64,000 nucleotides of DNA from Myxococcus landrumus (GTDB lineage: Bacteria; Myxococcota; Myxococcia; Myxococcales; Myxococcaceae), in NCBI RefSeq assembly GCF_017301635.1, contig NZ_CP071091.1:8796501-8860500 (forward strand), in the 5' to 3' direction. A program made the position numbers and the translations under genes. Every line of letters starts with the position of its first letter. Within the stretch, counting starts at the first letter, position 1. Shown piece after piece: positions 8,743 to 16,279 of the stretch. The notes below the pieces were generated by a model. It was not told where the DNA came from. It made no database searches and saw nothing but the letters and a program-made list of their open reading frames with translations.

Positions 8743-9834
8743 ATGGGGGGCCCCCGCCGACACCTCCGAGCCAATCTGCGCTACCTGCGCGCGCTGGTGC
8801 GGCGCTTCCGCACCACGCTCGTATTGGCGCTGGCGTTGTTTGGCGGAGGCCCGCTGCTGTTCGACTGGCGCTACGTCGGCCCCGCCGGGGAGCGCATTGC
8901 GTTCGGCGAGGCGCTGCACCACGTCTACTTCCTGCTCTACGGCCAGCCGTCACTGCCGTACGTGCACGACTGGGTCATCGAGGTGCTCAACGTGGTGATT
9001 CCCCCGGTGGGAATCGCCCTGGTGGCGGACGGCGTGGTGCGCTTCGCCTACCTCTTCTTCGCCCGGCACAAGAACGACAAGGAGTGGATTGAAGTGGTCA
9101 CCGAGACGATGAAGGGCCACGTCGTGGTGTGCGGAGCGGGGCGCGTGGGCTACCGCGTGGTGACCCAGCTGCGGGAGATGGGCAAGGACGTGGTGGTGGT
9201 GGAGAAGCGCGAGGACGCGGCCTTCGTGTCCGCGCTGCGCGACGAGCGGGTGCCGCTGCTCATCGACGACACGCGCAGCCCGCTGTGCCTGCCGCGCACC
9301 AACGTGAAGCACGCCTCCGCGATTGTCTGCGCCACGGACGATGACCTGGCCAACCTCAACATCGCGCTGGATGCCCGGAAGCTGAACCCCTCCATCCGCG
9401 TGGTCATCCGCTTGTTCGACGAGGACCTGAGCGGCAAGGTGCGCGACACCTTCAAGGCGGAGGCCCTGTCCAGCTCGTCGCTCGCCGCGCCCGCCATGGC
9501 CCTGGCGGCGTTGGACCCGCGCATCGTCCACTCGTTCCACCTGGGCAAGCACCTGATGGTGGTGTCGCTCTTCGAGGCGCGCGAGGGACTGCCCGGGATG
9601 AGCATCTCCGAGGTGCGCGACAAGTTCGGCGGGCTGGCGCTGGCGCTCCAGCGCGGCGCCGACGAGCAGCTCCACCCGGTGGGCGATGAGGTCATCCGCC
9701 CCGGAGATGTGCTGACCATCCAGGCGTCGTATCCGGAGTACTGCCGGCTGCGCGCCTTCTCGGGTGAGGCGGAGCCACCCATCTGGTCCCATCAGGACCT
9801 TCCGGTGTGGCCCGGCCATCGCCAGGTGGGCTGA
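8743..9834 (+). CDS. Channel-like membrane protein with TrkA-N/TrkA-C (RCK) domains
   Basis: This is a 363-residue protein with two predicted membrane segments (about residues 19-40 and 80-110), a NAD-binding TrkA-N/RCK domain opening with VVVCGAGRVGYRVV, and a C-terminal TrkA-C domain ending near GDVLTIQASYPEYCRL. This is the plan of two-helix potassium channels gated by ligand binding to RCK rings. The loop between the helices, however, shows HHVYFLLYGQPSLP and no TVGYG-type selectivity filter. It may be a degenerate channel, a regulatory subunit, or a channel with another selectivity. The ATG at 8743 lies 11 bases after tatC, so it is probably cotranscribed. Confidence 0.8.
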   Translation: MGGPRRHLRANLRYLRALVRRFRTTLVLALALFGGGPLLFDWRYVGPAGERIAFGEALHHVYFLLYGQPSLPYVHDWVIEVLNVVIPPVGIALVADGVVRFAYLFFARHKNDKEWIEVVTETMKGHVVVCGAGRVGYRVVTQLREMGKDVVVVEKREDAAFVSALRDERVPLLIDDTRSPLCLPRTNVKHASAIVCATDDDLANLNIALDARKLNPSIRVVIRLFDEDLSGKVRDTFKAEALSSSSLAAPAMALAALDPRIVHSFHLGKHLMVVSLFEAREGLPGMSISEVRDKFGGLALALQRGADEQLHPVGDEVIRPGDVLTIQASYPEYCRLRAFSGEAEPPIWSHQDLPVWPGHRQVG

Positions 9835-9859
9835 GCTTCTCCTTCGAAGTCGGGCGAAG

Positions 9860-11170
9860 TCAGGCCGTCCGTTCGCTCGACGCACGCGCGGTGCCCAGCA
9901 GCGCGGCGCCCGCGGGGACTTCGAGCGCGGAGGGCAGGGCGAGCGCCCGCGTGAGCAGGGCGGAGAGCTGCTCCCACTCGATGAGGAAGCCGTCATGGCC
10001 GTGGAGGCTGGTCAGCTCCGCGTGCTCCGCGTGACGGCCCTGCGCGCGCAGCTTCCGGGCGAGGGCTTCCATGTGCTCGGGGAAGAAGAGCTGGTCGCGG
10101 TCGATGCCCACGCACAACGCGCTGGCGCGGATGCGCTCCACGCCTCCGTGAGGCGCGCGGGCGAGGTCGTGGTGGTCCATGGCGCCGAGCTGCGCCAGGT
10201 ACGCGCGCGCATCGAAGCGCGCCTCCAGCTTGCGGCCCTGGTGCTCCAGGTAGCTCTGCACCGGGTAGAGCGCGCGCGAGGACCATGAGGCAGGGCGAGG
10301 CTGGCTGGCCTCGAGCCCGGGCTCCGCGCGATAGGAGAGCATCGCGAGCTGACGGGCGAGCTCGAGTCCCCGGTGCGCGGACTCGGGGAAGCCCGGGTCC
10401 AGCAGCACGGCCTGGCGCGCGACGTGGTTGAGGCCCACCACCCACGCGGACGCGGTCTCCGAGGCGGCGATGGGGGCCATGCGCGCGAAGCGCTCCGGCG
10501 CGAGGGCGGCGAGGCAGAGGACAATCATCCCGCCCAGCGAGCCGCCCGTGACGAGAGAGACTTCATCCACGCCGAGCGCATCGAGCGCCAGGAGGATGCT
10601 GCGCGCCTGGTCCCACGGGGTGACGGTGGCGGGGAGGTGGCGCTCGTCCTGGTGCAGGTTCCCCTTGGTCAGCGTGGGCGGGGGGCCGAAGCGGGTGTCC
10701 TCGGTGCGTCCGGGGAACCCCTCATCCGCGGGGCCGGTGGTGCCGTAACAGGAGCCCAGGTTGTTGAAACACAACAGCCGCACGCGCGTGGGGTCCAGCG
10801 GGCGCCCCGGGCCGATGACGGGCTCCCACCAGCCGCCTTCTCCTCCCGCTCGCATGTCACCGGTGAGCGCGTGGACCAGGAGCACCGTGGGGATGCGCGG
10901 AGAGGGGCGCGTGGTGGAGCGGCGTCGGGCGCGCTCGAGGGTGTGGTGTTGCTCCGCGAGGGAGCGGCGCACGAGCCGTGGCGCGGTGCCCTGGGCTTCA
11001 TCCTCGGAGAGGAGGCGGGCGCGCGCTTGGAGCCAGGGCAGGTCTTCTTCGGGGCCCCACCACCAGCCGCGCACGAGGTGCGGCGAGATGCGAGCGCCGG
11101 CCTCCAGCGTCAGGTCGGCGGGAGTGACTTCGAAGAGGCGCGGGGTGGGCGCACTGGTGTGGGGGGCCAA
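9860..11170 (-). CDS. metX: Homoserine O-acetyltransferase family protein (MetX-like)
   Basis: This is a 436-residue alpha/beta hydrolase-fold acyltransferase. It shows LVHALTGD for the oxyanion region, NNLGSCYGTTGP, the nucleophile elbow GGSLGGM (Ser about 211) and the late HGHDGFL carrying the catalytic His (about 392). The family acylates homoserine, the first committed step of methionine synthesis. About 45 extra residues separate the first strands from the LVHALTGD block. I chose TTG at 11170 because GGAGA stands seven bases upstream and the coding frame further upstream crosses a terminator hairpin. A Met/Cys-rich leader peptide and attenuator precede it, which supports a methionine role. 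Confidence 0.85.
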   Translation of the reverse strand: MAPHTSAPTPRLFEVTPADLTLEAGARISPHLVRGWWWGPEEDLPWLQARARLLSEDEAQGTAPRLVRRSLAEQHHTLERARRRSTTRPSPRIPTVLLVHALTGDMRAGGEGGWWEPVIGPGRPLDPTRVRLLCFNNLGSCYGTTGPADEGFPGRTEDTRFGPPPTLTKGNLHQDERHLPATVTPWDQARSILLALDALGVDEVSLVTGGSLGGMIVLCLAALAPERFARMAPIAASETASAWVVGLNHVARQAVLLDPGFPESAHRGLELARQLAMLSYRAEPGLEASQPRPASWSSRALYPVQSYLEHQGRKLEARFDARAYLAQLGAMDHHDLARAPHGGVERIRASALCVGIDRDQLFFPEHMEALARKLRAQGRHAEHAELTSLHGHDGFLIEWEQLSALLTRALALPSALEVPAGAALLGTARASSERTA

Positions 11171-11234
11171 GGGGTGTCTCCAGACAGGCGGGGGAGGTTT
11201 GGAGCGAGGGCGCTGTCGGAGGGCCAAGAACGAG

Positions 11235-11268
11235 AAAGCCCACCGACCCTCGCGGGGTGGGTGGGCTC
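11235..11268 (-). terminator. Intrinsic terminator (attenuator) upstream of metX
   Basis: On the minus strand AGCCCACC (11267-11260) pairs with GGTGGGCT (11244-11237), and an inner ACCC/GGGT pair extends the stem to 12 bp with one mismatch around a five-base loop. A T-rich stretch follows the stem, as in rho-independent terminators. It lies 65 bases before the metX start and after the leader peptide stop, so it is placed to attenuate metX. Confidence 0.7.
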
Positions 11269-11294
11269 GATGGCTCGCCGGGGTCGGGTGGACG

Positions 11295-11369
11295 TCAGCC
11301 GACGCGGGCGGGCGGGAGCCCACCACTCATCGACATTCGGCACATGCACAGGGCGAAGAGGGACTTCAT
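11295..11369 (-). CDS. Met/Cys-rich leader peptide of metX
   Basis: This is a 24-codon open frame, MKSLFALCMCRMSMSG followed by GLPPARVG and TGA. Four of its first 14 codons are Met and two are Cys, arranged Cys-Met-Cys (codons 8-10) and then Met at 12 and 14. It starts about three bases from the start of transcription predicted by the promoter at 11380-11408, so it would be translated leaderless. Codons 16-18 (GGTGGGCTC in the RNA sense) are exactly complementary to nine bases of the 5' arm of the downstream terminator. This is the layout of a translation-dependent amino-acid attenuator sensing methionine and/or cysteine supply. Peptide production itself is inference. Confidence 0.65.
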   Translation of the reverse strand: MKSLFALCMCRMSMSGGLPPARVG

Positions 11370-11379
11370 CGTGGCGCTA

Positions 11380-11408
11380 GGGATAAACGCTCACCATTCG
11401 CGAGTCAA
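11380..11408 (-). promoter_or_regulatory. Candidate sigma-70 promoter of metX leader
   Basis: Reading the minus strand, TTGACT (11408-11403) is followed after 17 bases by TATCCC (11385-11380). The first purine at the expected distance is A at 11372, three bases before the leader-peptide ATG at 11369. Confidence 0.55.
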
Positions 11409-11481
11409 GCCGACCTCCCGTCCCAGGGCACCGCGTGAGGGATGGGAAACACGCGCGGCGCGAGGGAGCGAGAGCCTCTCG

Positions 11482-12114
11482 TCACGAGGGCGCGACGTGT
11501 GCGTTCGCGGTGTACGGCGCGAGCGCACCGATGTGGCCCGGGACGGCCTTCACGCGCGCCAGCCACGCGGACACGGCGGGGAAGTCGCCCAGGTTGATTC
11601 CCGCGTCAGCCGCGACATGGCTGAAGCCATACAGGCCGATGTCGGCGACGGTGGGGCGCTCGCCCACGAAGAACGGGTGGTGCTGGAGGTGGCGCTCCAT
11701 GGCCTGGAGGGCGTTGCGTGCGGCCTCGAGGCGCAGGCGGAAGGTCTCCGGGTGCAGGGCGGCGCGGCCCGTCAGCTTCCAGAAGCGCGCGGTGCCGAGG
11801 TTGGGCTCCAGGCCGTTCTGCTCGAAGAAGAGCCACTGGTGGACTTGGGCGCGCTCGAAGCGGTCCTCGGGGAGCAGCGGGGTTCCCTCGGCGAGGAAGA
11901 GGAGGATGGCGTTGGACTCGGCGAGGAAGCGGCCGGGCTCTGGCTCCAGGACGGGGATGCGGCCGTGGGGGTTCTTGTGGCGCAGGAAGTCGTCGGTGTG
12001 GCTCTCCCCCGCGAAGATGTCCACGGGGACCAGCTCATAGGGCTTGTCGAGCCAGGAGAGCAGGAGGCGAATCTTGTAGCCGTTGGCGGAGGGCGCGTAG
12101 TCGTACAGGCGCAT
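11482..12114 (-). CDS. Glutathione S-transferase family protein
   Basis: This is a 210-residue GST. The thioredoxin-like N-terminal domain opens MRLYDYAPSANGYKIRLLL, with the Ser of PSANGYK in the usual catalytic region, and includes the cis-proline and substrate Ser of GRIPVLEPEPGRFLAES. The helical C-terminal domain ends after the RPTVADIGLYGF N-capping box. GSTs conjugate glutathione or act as reductases or isomerases in the cytoplasm. The ATG at 12114 has GGAG five bases upstream. It is divergent from the AraC-Ogt gene and lies beyond the metX leader region. Substrate is unknown. Confidence 0.92.
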   Translation of the reverse strand: MRLYDYAPSANGYKIRLLLSWLDKPYELVPVDIFAGESHTDDFLRHKNPHGRIPVLEPEPGRFLAESNAILLFLAEGTPLLPEDRFERAQVHQWLFFEQNGLEPNLGTARFWKLTGRAALHPETFRLRLEAARNALQAMERHLQHHPFFVGERPTVADIGLYGFSHVAADAGINLGDFPAVSAWLARVKAVPGHIGALAPYTANAHVAPS

Positions 12115-12236
12115 GGGGGCTCCAGGGGTGAGGCTGGCAGCGTAGGCGGGCGTGCCCGGGCGTGCGACCCGGTCCTTGCGGTGAAAAGGGGAGCGCAAGA
12201 AGCGGGTTGAAGGGAAGGGGCGCGGCGGCCATATCC

Positions 12237-12250
12237 CCTCGTGAACGAGG
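12237..12250. promoter_or_regulatory. 14-bp palindrome upstream of the AraC-Ogt gene
   Basis: CCTCGT and ACGAGG form a perfect inverted repeat with a two-base centre, 20 bases before the ATG at 12270. A CATATC box just before it could be a -10 element. The position suits an operator, possibly for the AraC domain encoded next door. Confidence 0.3.
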
Positions 12251-12269
12251 ACCTTCGAGGAGCCGGGAC

Positions 12270-13142
12270 ATGGGGAACAGCGACTACGCCCGAATCGAGC
12301 AGGCGATTCTCTATCTCGATGCGCATGCGCGCGAGCAGCCGTCATTGGACGCCGTCGCGGCGCACGTGGGGCTGAGTGCCTTCCACTTCCAGCGCCTCTT
12401 CACGCGCTGGGCGGGCATCAGCCCCAAGCGCTTCCTCCAGATGCACACGCTCAGCTCGGCGCGTCGGCTGTTGGCCGAGCGGCGCAGCGTGCTGGACACG
12501 TCCCTGGCGGTGGGGCTGTCCGGGGGCGGGCGGCTGCATGAGCTGTTCATCACGCTGACGGCGATGACGCCGGGGGAGTTCAAGTCGGGCGGAGAAGGGC
12601 TCACGGTGCATCACGGCGTGCATGAGTCACCGTTCGGTGCGTGCCTCATCGCCGTCTGTGAGCGAGGCATCTGCGGGCTGCACTTCCTGACGGGCGCGAC
12701 GGAGGCGGAGGCGCTGGAGTCGTTGCGCGCGGAGTGGCCTCACGCGACCTTCGTGGAGTCGCGGGAGGTGACGGCATCCTGGGTGGGGCGCATCTTCCCC
12801 GAGTCGCCGCCGGACGAGCGCACGCCGCTGTCGGTGTTGGTGAAGGGCACGCCGTTCCAGGTGCAGGTGTGGCAGGCGTTGTTGCGAGTGGCGCCGGGTG
12901 AGGTGGCGACGTACGAGGACCTGGCGAAGGCGATTGGCCGGCCCAAGGCGGTGCGCGCGGTGGGCACGGCGGTGGGGAGCAATCCGGTGGCGCTGCTGAT
13001 TCCGTGTCACCGGGTGCTGCGCAAGACGGGCGTCTTCGGTGATTACCGCTGGGGCCCCGCGCGCAAGCAGGTGATGCTGGCGTGGGAGTCGCTGCGGTAT
13101 GGCGCGGAGAACGGGGACGGAGAGGTCGCCGCGCTGGCGTGA
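12270..13142 (+). CDS. AraC-type HTH fused to O6-methylguanine-DNA methyltransferase (Ada-like)
   Basis: This is a 290-residue two-domain protein. The N-terminal third is an AraC-type double HTH (about residues 5-100, with AAHVGLSAFHFQRLFTRWAG). The C-terminal half is the alkyltransferase, with the suicide-Cys motif IPCHRV, preceded by VGSNPVALL and followed by a short tail after YRWGPARKQVML. It repairs O6-alkylguanine by transferring the alkyl group to the Cys. It lacks the zinc-binding N-terminal Ada domain that senses methyl phosphotriesters, so it is an AraC-Ogt form rather than full Ada. The start has GGAG about eight bases upstream. The next regulator gene follows 13 bases later. Confidence 0.92.
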   Translation: MGNSDYARIEQAILYLDAHAREQPSLDAVAAHVGLSAFHFQRLFTRWAGISPKRFLQMHTLSSARRLLAERRSVLDTSLAVGLSGGGRLHELFITLTAMTPGEFKSGGEGLTVHHGVHESPFGACLIAVCERGICGLHFLTGATEAEALESLRAEWPHATFVESREVTASWVGRIFPESPPDERTPLSVLVKGTPFQVQVWQALLRVAPGEVATYEDLAKAIGRPKAVRAVGTAVGSNPVALLIPCHRVLRKTGVFGDYRWGPARKQVMLAWESLRYGAENGDGEVAALA

Positions 13143-13155
13143 GTCCGGAGGTCTG

Positions 13156-13983
13156 ATGGCGTTCCTCGCGTTGCCACCCCATCCCGCGCTCGCGTCCCTG
13201 GTCCTGGGGTACTGGTTCATCGAGGACCTTGCGGGCTCGTATGAGGGCAACCCCATCCGGACCACGCCGCACACGGCGGCGGTGTTGACGCTCAACTTCG
13301 GCAGGCCGTGCCGGAGTGAGTTCTCGGCGGGAGCGCCGCGAGCGTCTTTGCTCGGAGTCCAGAGCCGCCCCCGGGTGTGGCACTCGGGAGAAGGGTGCTC
13401 CTTCGTGATGGTGATGCTCCGGCCTCCGGGCCTTGCGCGCCTGTTCCCCTCGACGGGGACGGAGAGCCGCGATGAGCTCATCGAGTTGGGAGGGCTCCTG
13501 GGGGACGGTCCATCGCGGAGGCTCGGAGAGGACATGGCCGCGGCGTGGGAGCCTCGGCGGGTCGCGAGGCGGCTCGATGCATGGCTGCTCCAGCGAGCCG
13601 AGGCGACGCGTGGAATGGAAGGGGAGCTGAAGCGGCTCGGGTGGGCGTGGAGGTCTTTGTCGAGCGCCGCGCGCGTGGACGATGCGGCGCGTGTCGCGGG
13701 CATTTCAGTGCGGCAGTTGGAGCGGTGGTTCCAGGTGCATGTCGGGTGCTCGCCCAAGGAGTTGCAGGGACTGGAGCGGATGCAGGCCAGCTTCCGCGCG
13801 GCGCAGACGGGGCAGGGGGACCCGCTGCAAGGGTTCAGCGACCAGGCGCATCAGATTCGCCAGTGGCGTCGCTATCTCGGCACGACGCCGGGACGTTATG
13901 AGCGCGCTTCATGGTCGACGCTCGCGGAGTTCTTCGGCCAGTCGCGCGATGCCGCCCCCGAGGGACTGTCCCACTTCTTCTGA
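13156..13983 (+). CDS. AraC-family transcriptional regulator
   Basis: This is a 275-residue protein. The N-terminal 150 residues resemble the DUF6597-type ligand domain found in many AraC-like regulators, with VLTLNFGRP and FVMVMLRPPGLARLFP. The C-terminal AraC HTH runs from about residue 170, with VAGISVRQLERWFQVHVGCS as the recognition region and FSDQAHQIRQWRRYLGTTPG at the second helix-turn-helix. GGAGG stands four bases before the ATG at 13156, 13 bases after the AraC-Ogt stop, so the two are likely cotranscribed. Target genes are unknown; the hydrolase downstream is a candidate. Confidence 0.88.
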   Translation: MAFLALPPHPALASLVLGYWFIEDLAGSYEGNPIRTTPHTAAVLTLNFGRPCRSEFSAGAPRASLLGVQSRPRVWHSGEGCSFVMVMLRPPGLARLFPSTGTESRDELIELGGLLGDGPSRRLGEDMAAAWEPRRVARRLDAWLLQRAEATRGMEGELKRLGWAWRSLSSAARVDDAARVAGISVRQLERWFQVHVGCSPKELQGLERMQASFRAAQTGQGDPLQGFSDQAHQIRQWRRYLGTTPGRYERASWSTLAEFFGQSRDAAPEGLSHFF

Positions 13984-14074
13984 AGGGGACGCGCCATGTC
14001 GCATTCGTTCAATACGTGTGCGGTCGTTCCCGGCAGGTTGGTGCTCCTTCATGACGGATGGAAGGAGCAACCAC

Positions 14075-14824
14075 GTGAGTTCATGGCAGCGGCAGGAGGG
14101 AGTCCACGGGGAACTCGTGGAGTACCGCGAGGGGGAGACCGTCTTCGAGGCGTATGTGACGTGGGCCGCCCGGAGCGATGCCCGCCGGCCTTGCGTGCTC
14201 CTGGCCCACGCGTGGGATGGGCTGAACGAGCCGATGCGCGCGAAGGCGGAGGAGCTCGCGACGCTGGGCTACGTGTGTTTCGCCCTGGATGTGTATGGCA
14301 AGGGCGTGCGAGGGGGCGTGGCGGACGACAACTCGCACTTGATGGGGCCCCTCATGGCGGACCGCGCGTTGCTGCGCCGACGCATGGTGGCCGGGTTCGA
14401 GGCCGCGCTCCGACATCCACTCGTCGACCCCACCCGAGTCGCGGTGGTGGGGTATTGCTTCGGAGGACTGTGTGCACTGGACCTCGCGCGAAGCGCCGTG
14501 CCAGGACTGAAGGCCGCGGTGAGCTTCCACGGGGTCCTCAAGCCGCCAAGGCTGGGCGCCCAAGTACCCATCACCGCGAAGGTCCTCGTCGAGCATGGCT
14601 GGGAAGACCCGACCGGACCCGTCGAGGACGTGCTCGCGCTGACACGTGAGCTGACCGACGCGAAGGCGGACTGGCAACTCCACGCCCACGGCCACGCGAT
14701 GCACGCCTTCACGTACCCTGGACTCGACAAGGCCGAGGCCGGGCTCCAGTACCACCCGGACGCCGCGAGACGCTCGTGGGCCTCGATGCGCGCCTTCCTC
14801 GACGAGGTCTTCGAGGCGCCGTGA
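14075..14824 (+). CDS. Dienelactone hydrolase family protein
   Basis: This is a 249-residue alpha/beta hydrolase. It shows LLAHAWDGLNEPM (oxyanion side), VAVVGYCFGGLCALDLA with the Cys nucleophile of the GxCxGG elbow typical of dienelactone hydrolases, and a late His in HAHGHAMHAFTYPG. Family members open dienelactones or hydrolyse similar esters in the cytoplasm. GTG at 14075 is chosen because AAGGAG lies seven bases upstream; an ATG at 14051 is in frame but lacks a ribosome site. It converges with the SDR gene, with three bases between stop codons. Natural substrate is unknown. Confidence 0.9.
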   Translation: MSSWQRQEGVHGELVEYREGETVFEAYVTWAARSDARRPCVLLAHAWDGLNEPMRAKAEELATLGYVCFALDVYGKGVRGGVADDNSHLMGPLMADRALLRRRMVAGFEAALRHPLVDPTRVAVVGYCFGGLCALDLARSAVPGLKAAVSFHGVLKPPRLGAQVPITAKVLVEHGWEDPTGPVEDVLALTRELTDAKADWQLHAHGHAMHAFTYPGLDKAEAGLQYHPDAARRSWASMRAFLDEVFEAP

Positions 14825-14827
14825 TGC

Positions 14828-15574
14828 TCAGGACATCTTCGCGACGAGCTTGAGCGGCAGGTTGCGCAGGAAGAACCCCACCACGGTCCAGGGCCAGCCG
14901 GGGACGTAGGCCGTCACCGGCTCGCGCTCGATGGCCTTCACCAGCGCGCGTGAGCCCTTCTCCGCGTCCACGGCGAACGGCAGCTTCTTCGCCCCCGCGT
15001 TCAGCTCCGTGTGGATGTAGCCGGGATAAATCGTCGAGACCTTGATGGGCGTGCCGAGCAGCTCGGCGCGGATGCCCTCCGTCAGCGTCGCGAGTCCCGC
15101 CTTGGTGGCCGCGTACACCGTGAGGTGGCGAGGCAACCCGCGCATGGCGCTCATCGACGAGATGGTGACCAGATGCCCCTGGCCCTGCTTGCGAAGGATG
15201 CCCACGGCCGCTTCGCACTGCGCGACAGCGGCCACGAAGTTCGTCTGCGCGGTCTTCACGTTGGTGGCGAAGTTGCCCGTGCCCAGCCGCTTCCCCACGC
15301 CGATGCCCGCGTTGATGATGATGCGGTCCAGGCTCCCCAAGTCCTCCGCGAAGGCGTTGAAGACCTCGAACACGCGCTCGTGCTCATTCACATCCAGCTC
15401 ACGCACGGAGATGTGAAGGCCGGGGTGCTTCGCCAGCAGCTCCGAGCGGAGCGCGTCCAATCGGTCCGTCCGACGGGCACACAGCGCGAGGTGGTGCCCC
15501 CGCGCCGCGAACTCCCGCGCCATGCCCTCACCCAGCCCCGAGCTGGCGCCCGTAATCAGGATGTTCTTTCGCAT
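14828..15574 (-). CDS. Short-chain dehydrogenase/reductase
   Basis: This is a 248-residue SDR. It has the cofactor motif TGASSGLGEG (about residues 8-17), a basic CARRTDRL after strand 2 that suggests NADP, INAGIG, ISSMSAMRG with the catalytic Ser, and YAATKAG with the Tyr/Lys pair. A hydrophobic C-terminal stretch (WPWTVVGFFLRNLPLKL) suggests membrane association. It oxidises a hydroxyl or reduces a carbonyl. It is the last gene of the minus-strand operon with the acyl-CoA dehydrogenase and kinase-like genes, 11 bases after the phosphatase gene, so an acyl or hydroxyacyl substrate is plausible. Confidence 0.92.
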   Translation of the reverse strand: MRKNILITGASSGLGEGMAREFAARGHHLALCARRTDRLDALRSELLAKHPGLHISVRELDVNEHERVFEVFNAFAEDLGSLDRIIINAGIGVGKRLGTGNFATNVKTAQTNFVAAVAQCEAAVGILRKQGQGHLVTISSMSAMRGLPRHLTVYAATKAGLATLTEGIRAELLGTPIKVSTIYPGYIHTELNAGAKKLPFAVDAEKGSRALVKAIEREPVTAYVPGWPWTVVGFFLRNLPLKLVAKMS

Positions 15575-15585
15575 GGCGGTGTTCC

Positions 15586-16278
15586 TCAGCGGTACGTGAC
15601 GAGGTCGCGGTGCGGCCCCTCGAAGTGGGCGTGCTCGTTGAGCGTCGAGAGGTGGTGGCCCCGGTCGCTGTAGACAACCTTGGTGATGCCGCAGTTGGCG
15701 AGCGTCCAGTTCAGCCGGAACGCATGCTCGTCCGGGATGTGGAGCAGGTGCTTGCAGATGGCGGTGACGGGGCCGCCCGAGGTGAACACCAGCGCCGTCT
15801 TCGACGGCCCCAGGTCCTGGATGAGCGAGTCGAGCGCCCGGATGCACCGCTGCTGGAACGCGGGCCAGGACTCGGCGTACTCGTGGTCGTGTTTGCCCGC
15901 GAGCCACCGCGTGACGGCCTGTCCGAACATGTCCTGGATGGCGCGGTGGGGGTCCGGTGCCGCGGCGAGGTCCTCCATCCACGCCGCGTGGCTCGCATAG
16001 CGCGGCGTGTGCCGGACGATGAGCTCGACGTGGTCGAACTCATTGAAGCCCGGGATGCGCGTCGGCGCGATGTCCGTCCCGAGCGCCTTCAGGCACGTCT
16101 CCGCCGTCTGCTGATGGCGGGCGAGCGTCCCCATGATGACTGTGTCGACCTTCGTCTGCCGGGCCTTGAGGGCCTCGCCCAGCACGCGGGCCTGGATGTA
16201 ACCGGTCTCGGAGAGCTGGTCATAGTTCTCCGCGCCGAAGGACGCTTGTCCATGGCGGATGAGATACACGGCGCCCAT
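15586..16278 (-). CDS. Histidine phosphatase (phosphoglycerate mutase-like) family protein
   Basis: This is a 230-residue protein of the branch-1 histidine phosphatase superfamily. The phospho-accepting RHG motif is at VYLIRHGQASF (about residues 4-14), Arg-rich GTLARHQQTAE supplies the second phosphate-binding Arg, and FTSGGPVTAI near residue 186 matches the usual second-His region, although the canonical His there reads Gly-Gly. It hydrolyses or moves phosphoryl groups in the cytoplasm. It sits directly after the kinase-like gene with one base between, so the two probably work on linked substrates. The exact reaction is unknown. Confidence 0.82.
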   Translation of the reverse strand: MGAVYLIRHGQASFGAENYDQLSETGYIQARVLGEALKARQTKVDTVIMGTLARHQQTAETCLKALGTDIAPTRIPGFNEFDHVELIVRHTPRYASHAAWMEDLAAAPDPHRAIQDMFGQAVTRWLAGKHDHEYAESWPAFQQRCIRALDSLIQDLGPSKTALVFTSGGPVTAICKHLLHIPDEHAFRLNWTLANCGITKVVYSDRGHHLSTLNEHAHFEGPHRDLVTYR

Positions 16279-16279
16279 T

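Noticed and set aside
11171..11326. A longer MetX starting with ATG at 11326
   Set aside because: The added 52 residues cross the terminator hairpin and have no homology; TTG 11170 has a well placed ribosome site.
11171..11481. A SAM or other riboswitch upstream of metX
   Set aside because: None of the SAM-I, SAM-II or SAH core motifs that I know can be placed here, and the Met-rich leader with a terminator explains the layout better. A covariance-model search would be decisive.
13996..14649. An open frame starting ATG at 13996 over the dienelactone hydrolase gene
   Set aside because: It is a frame shadow of the hydrolase with no family resemblance.
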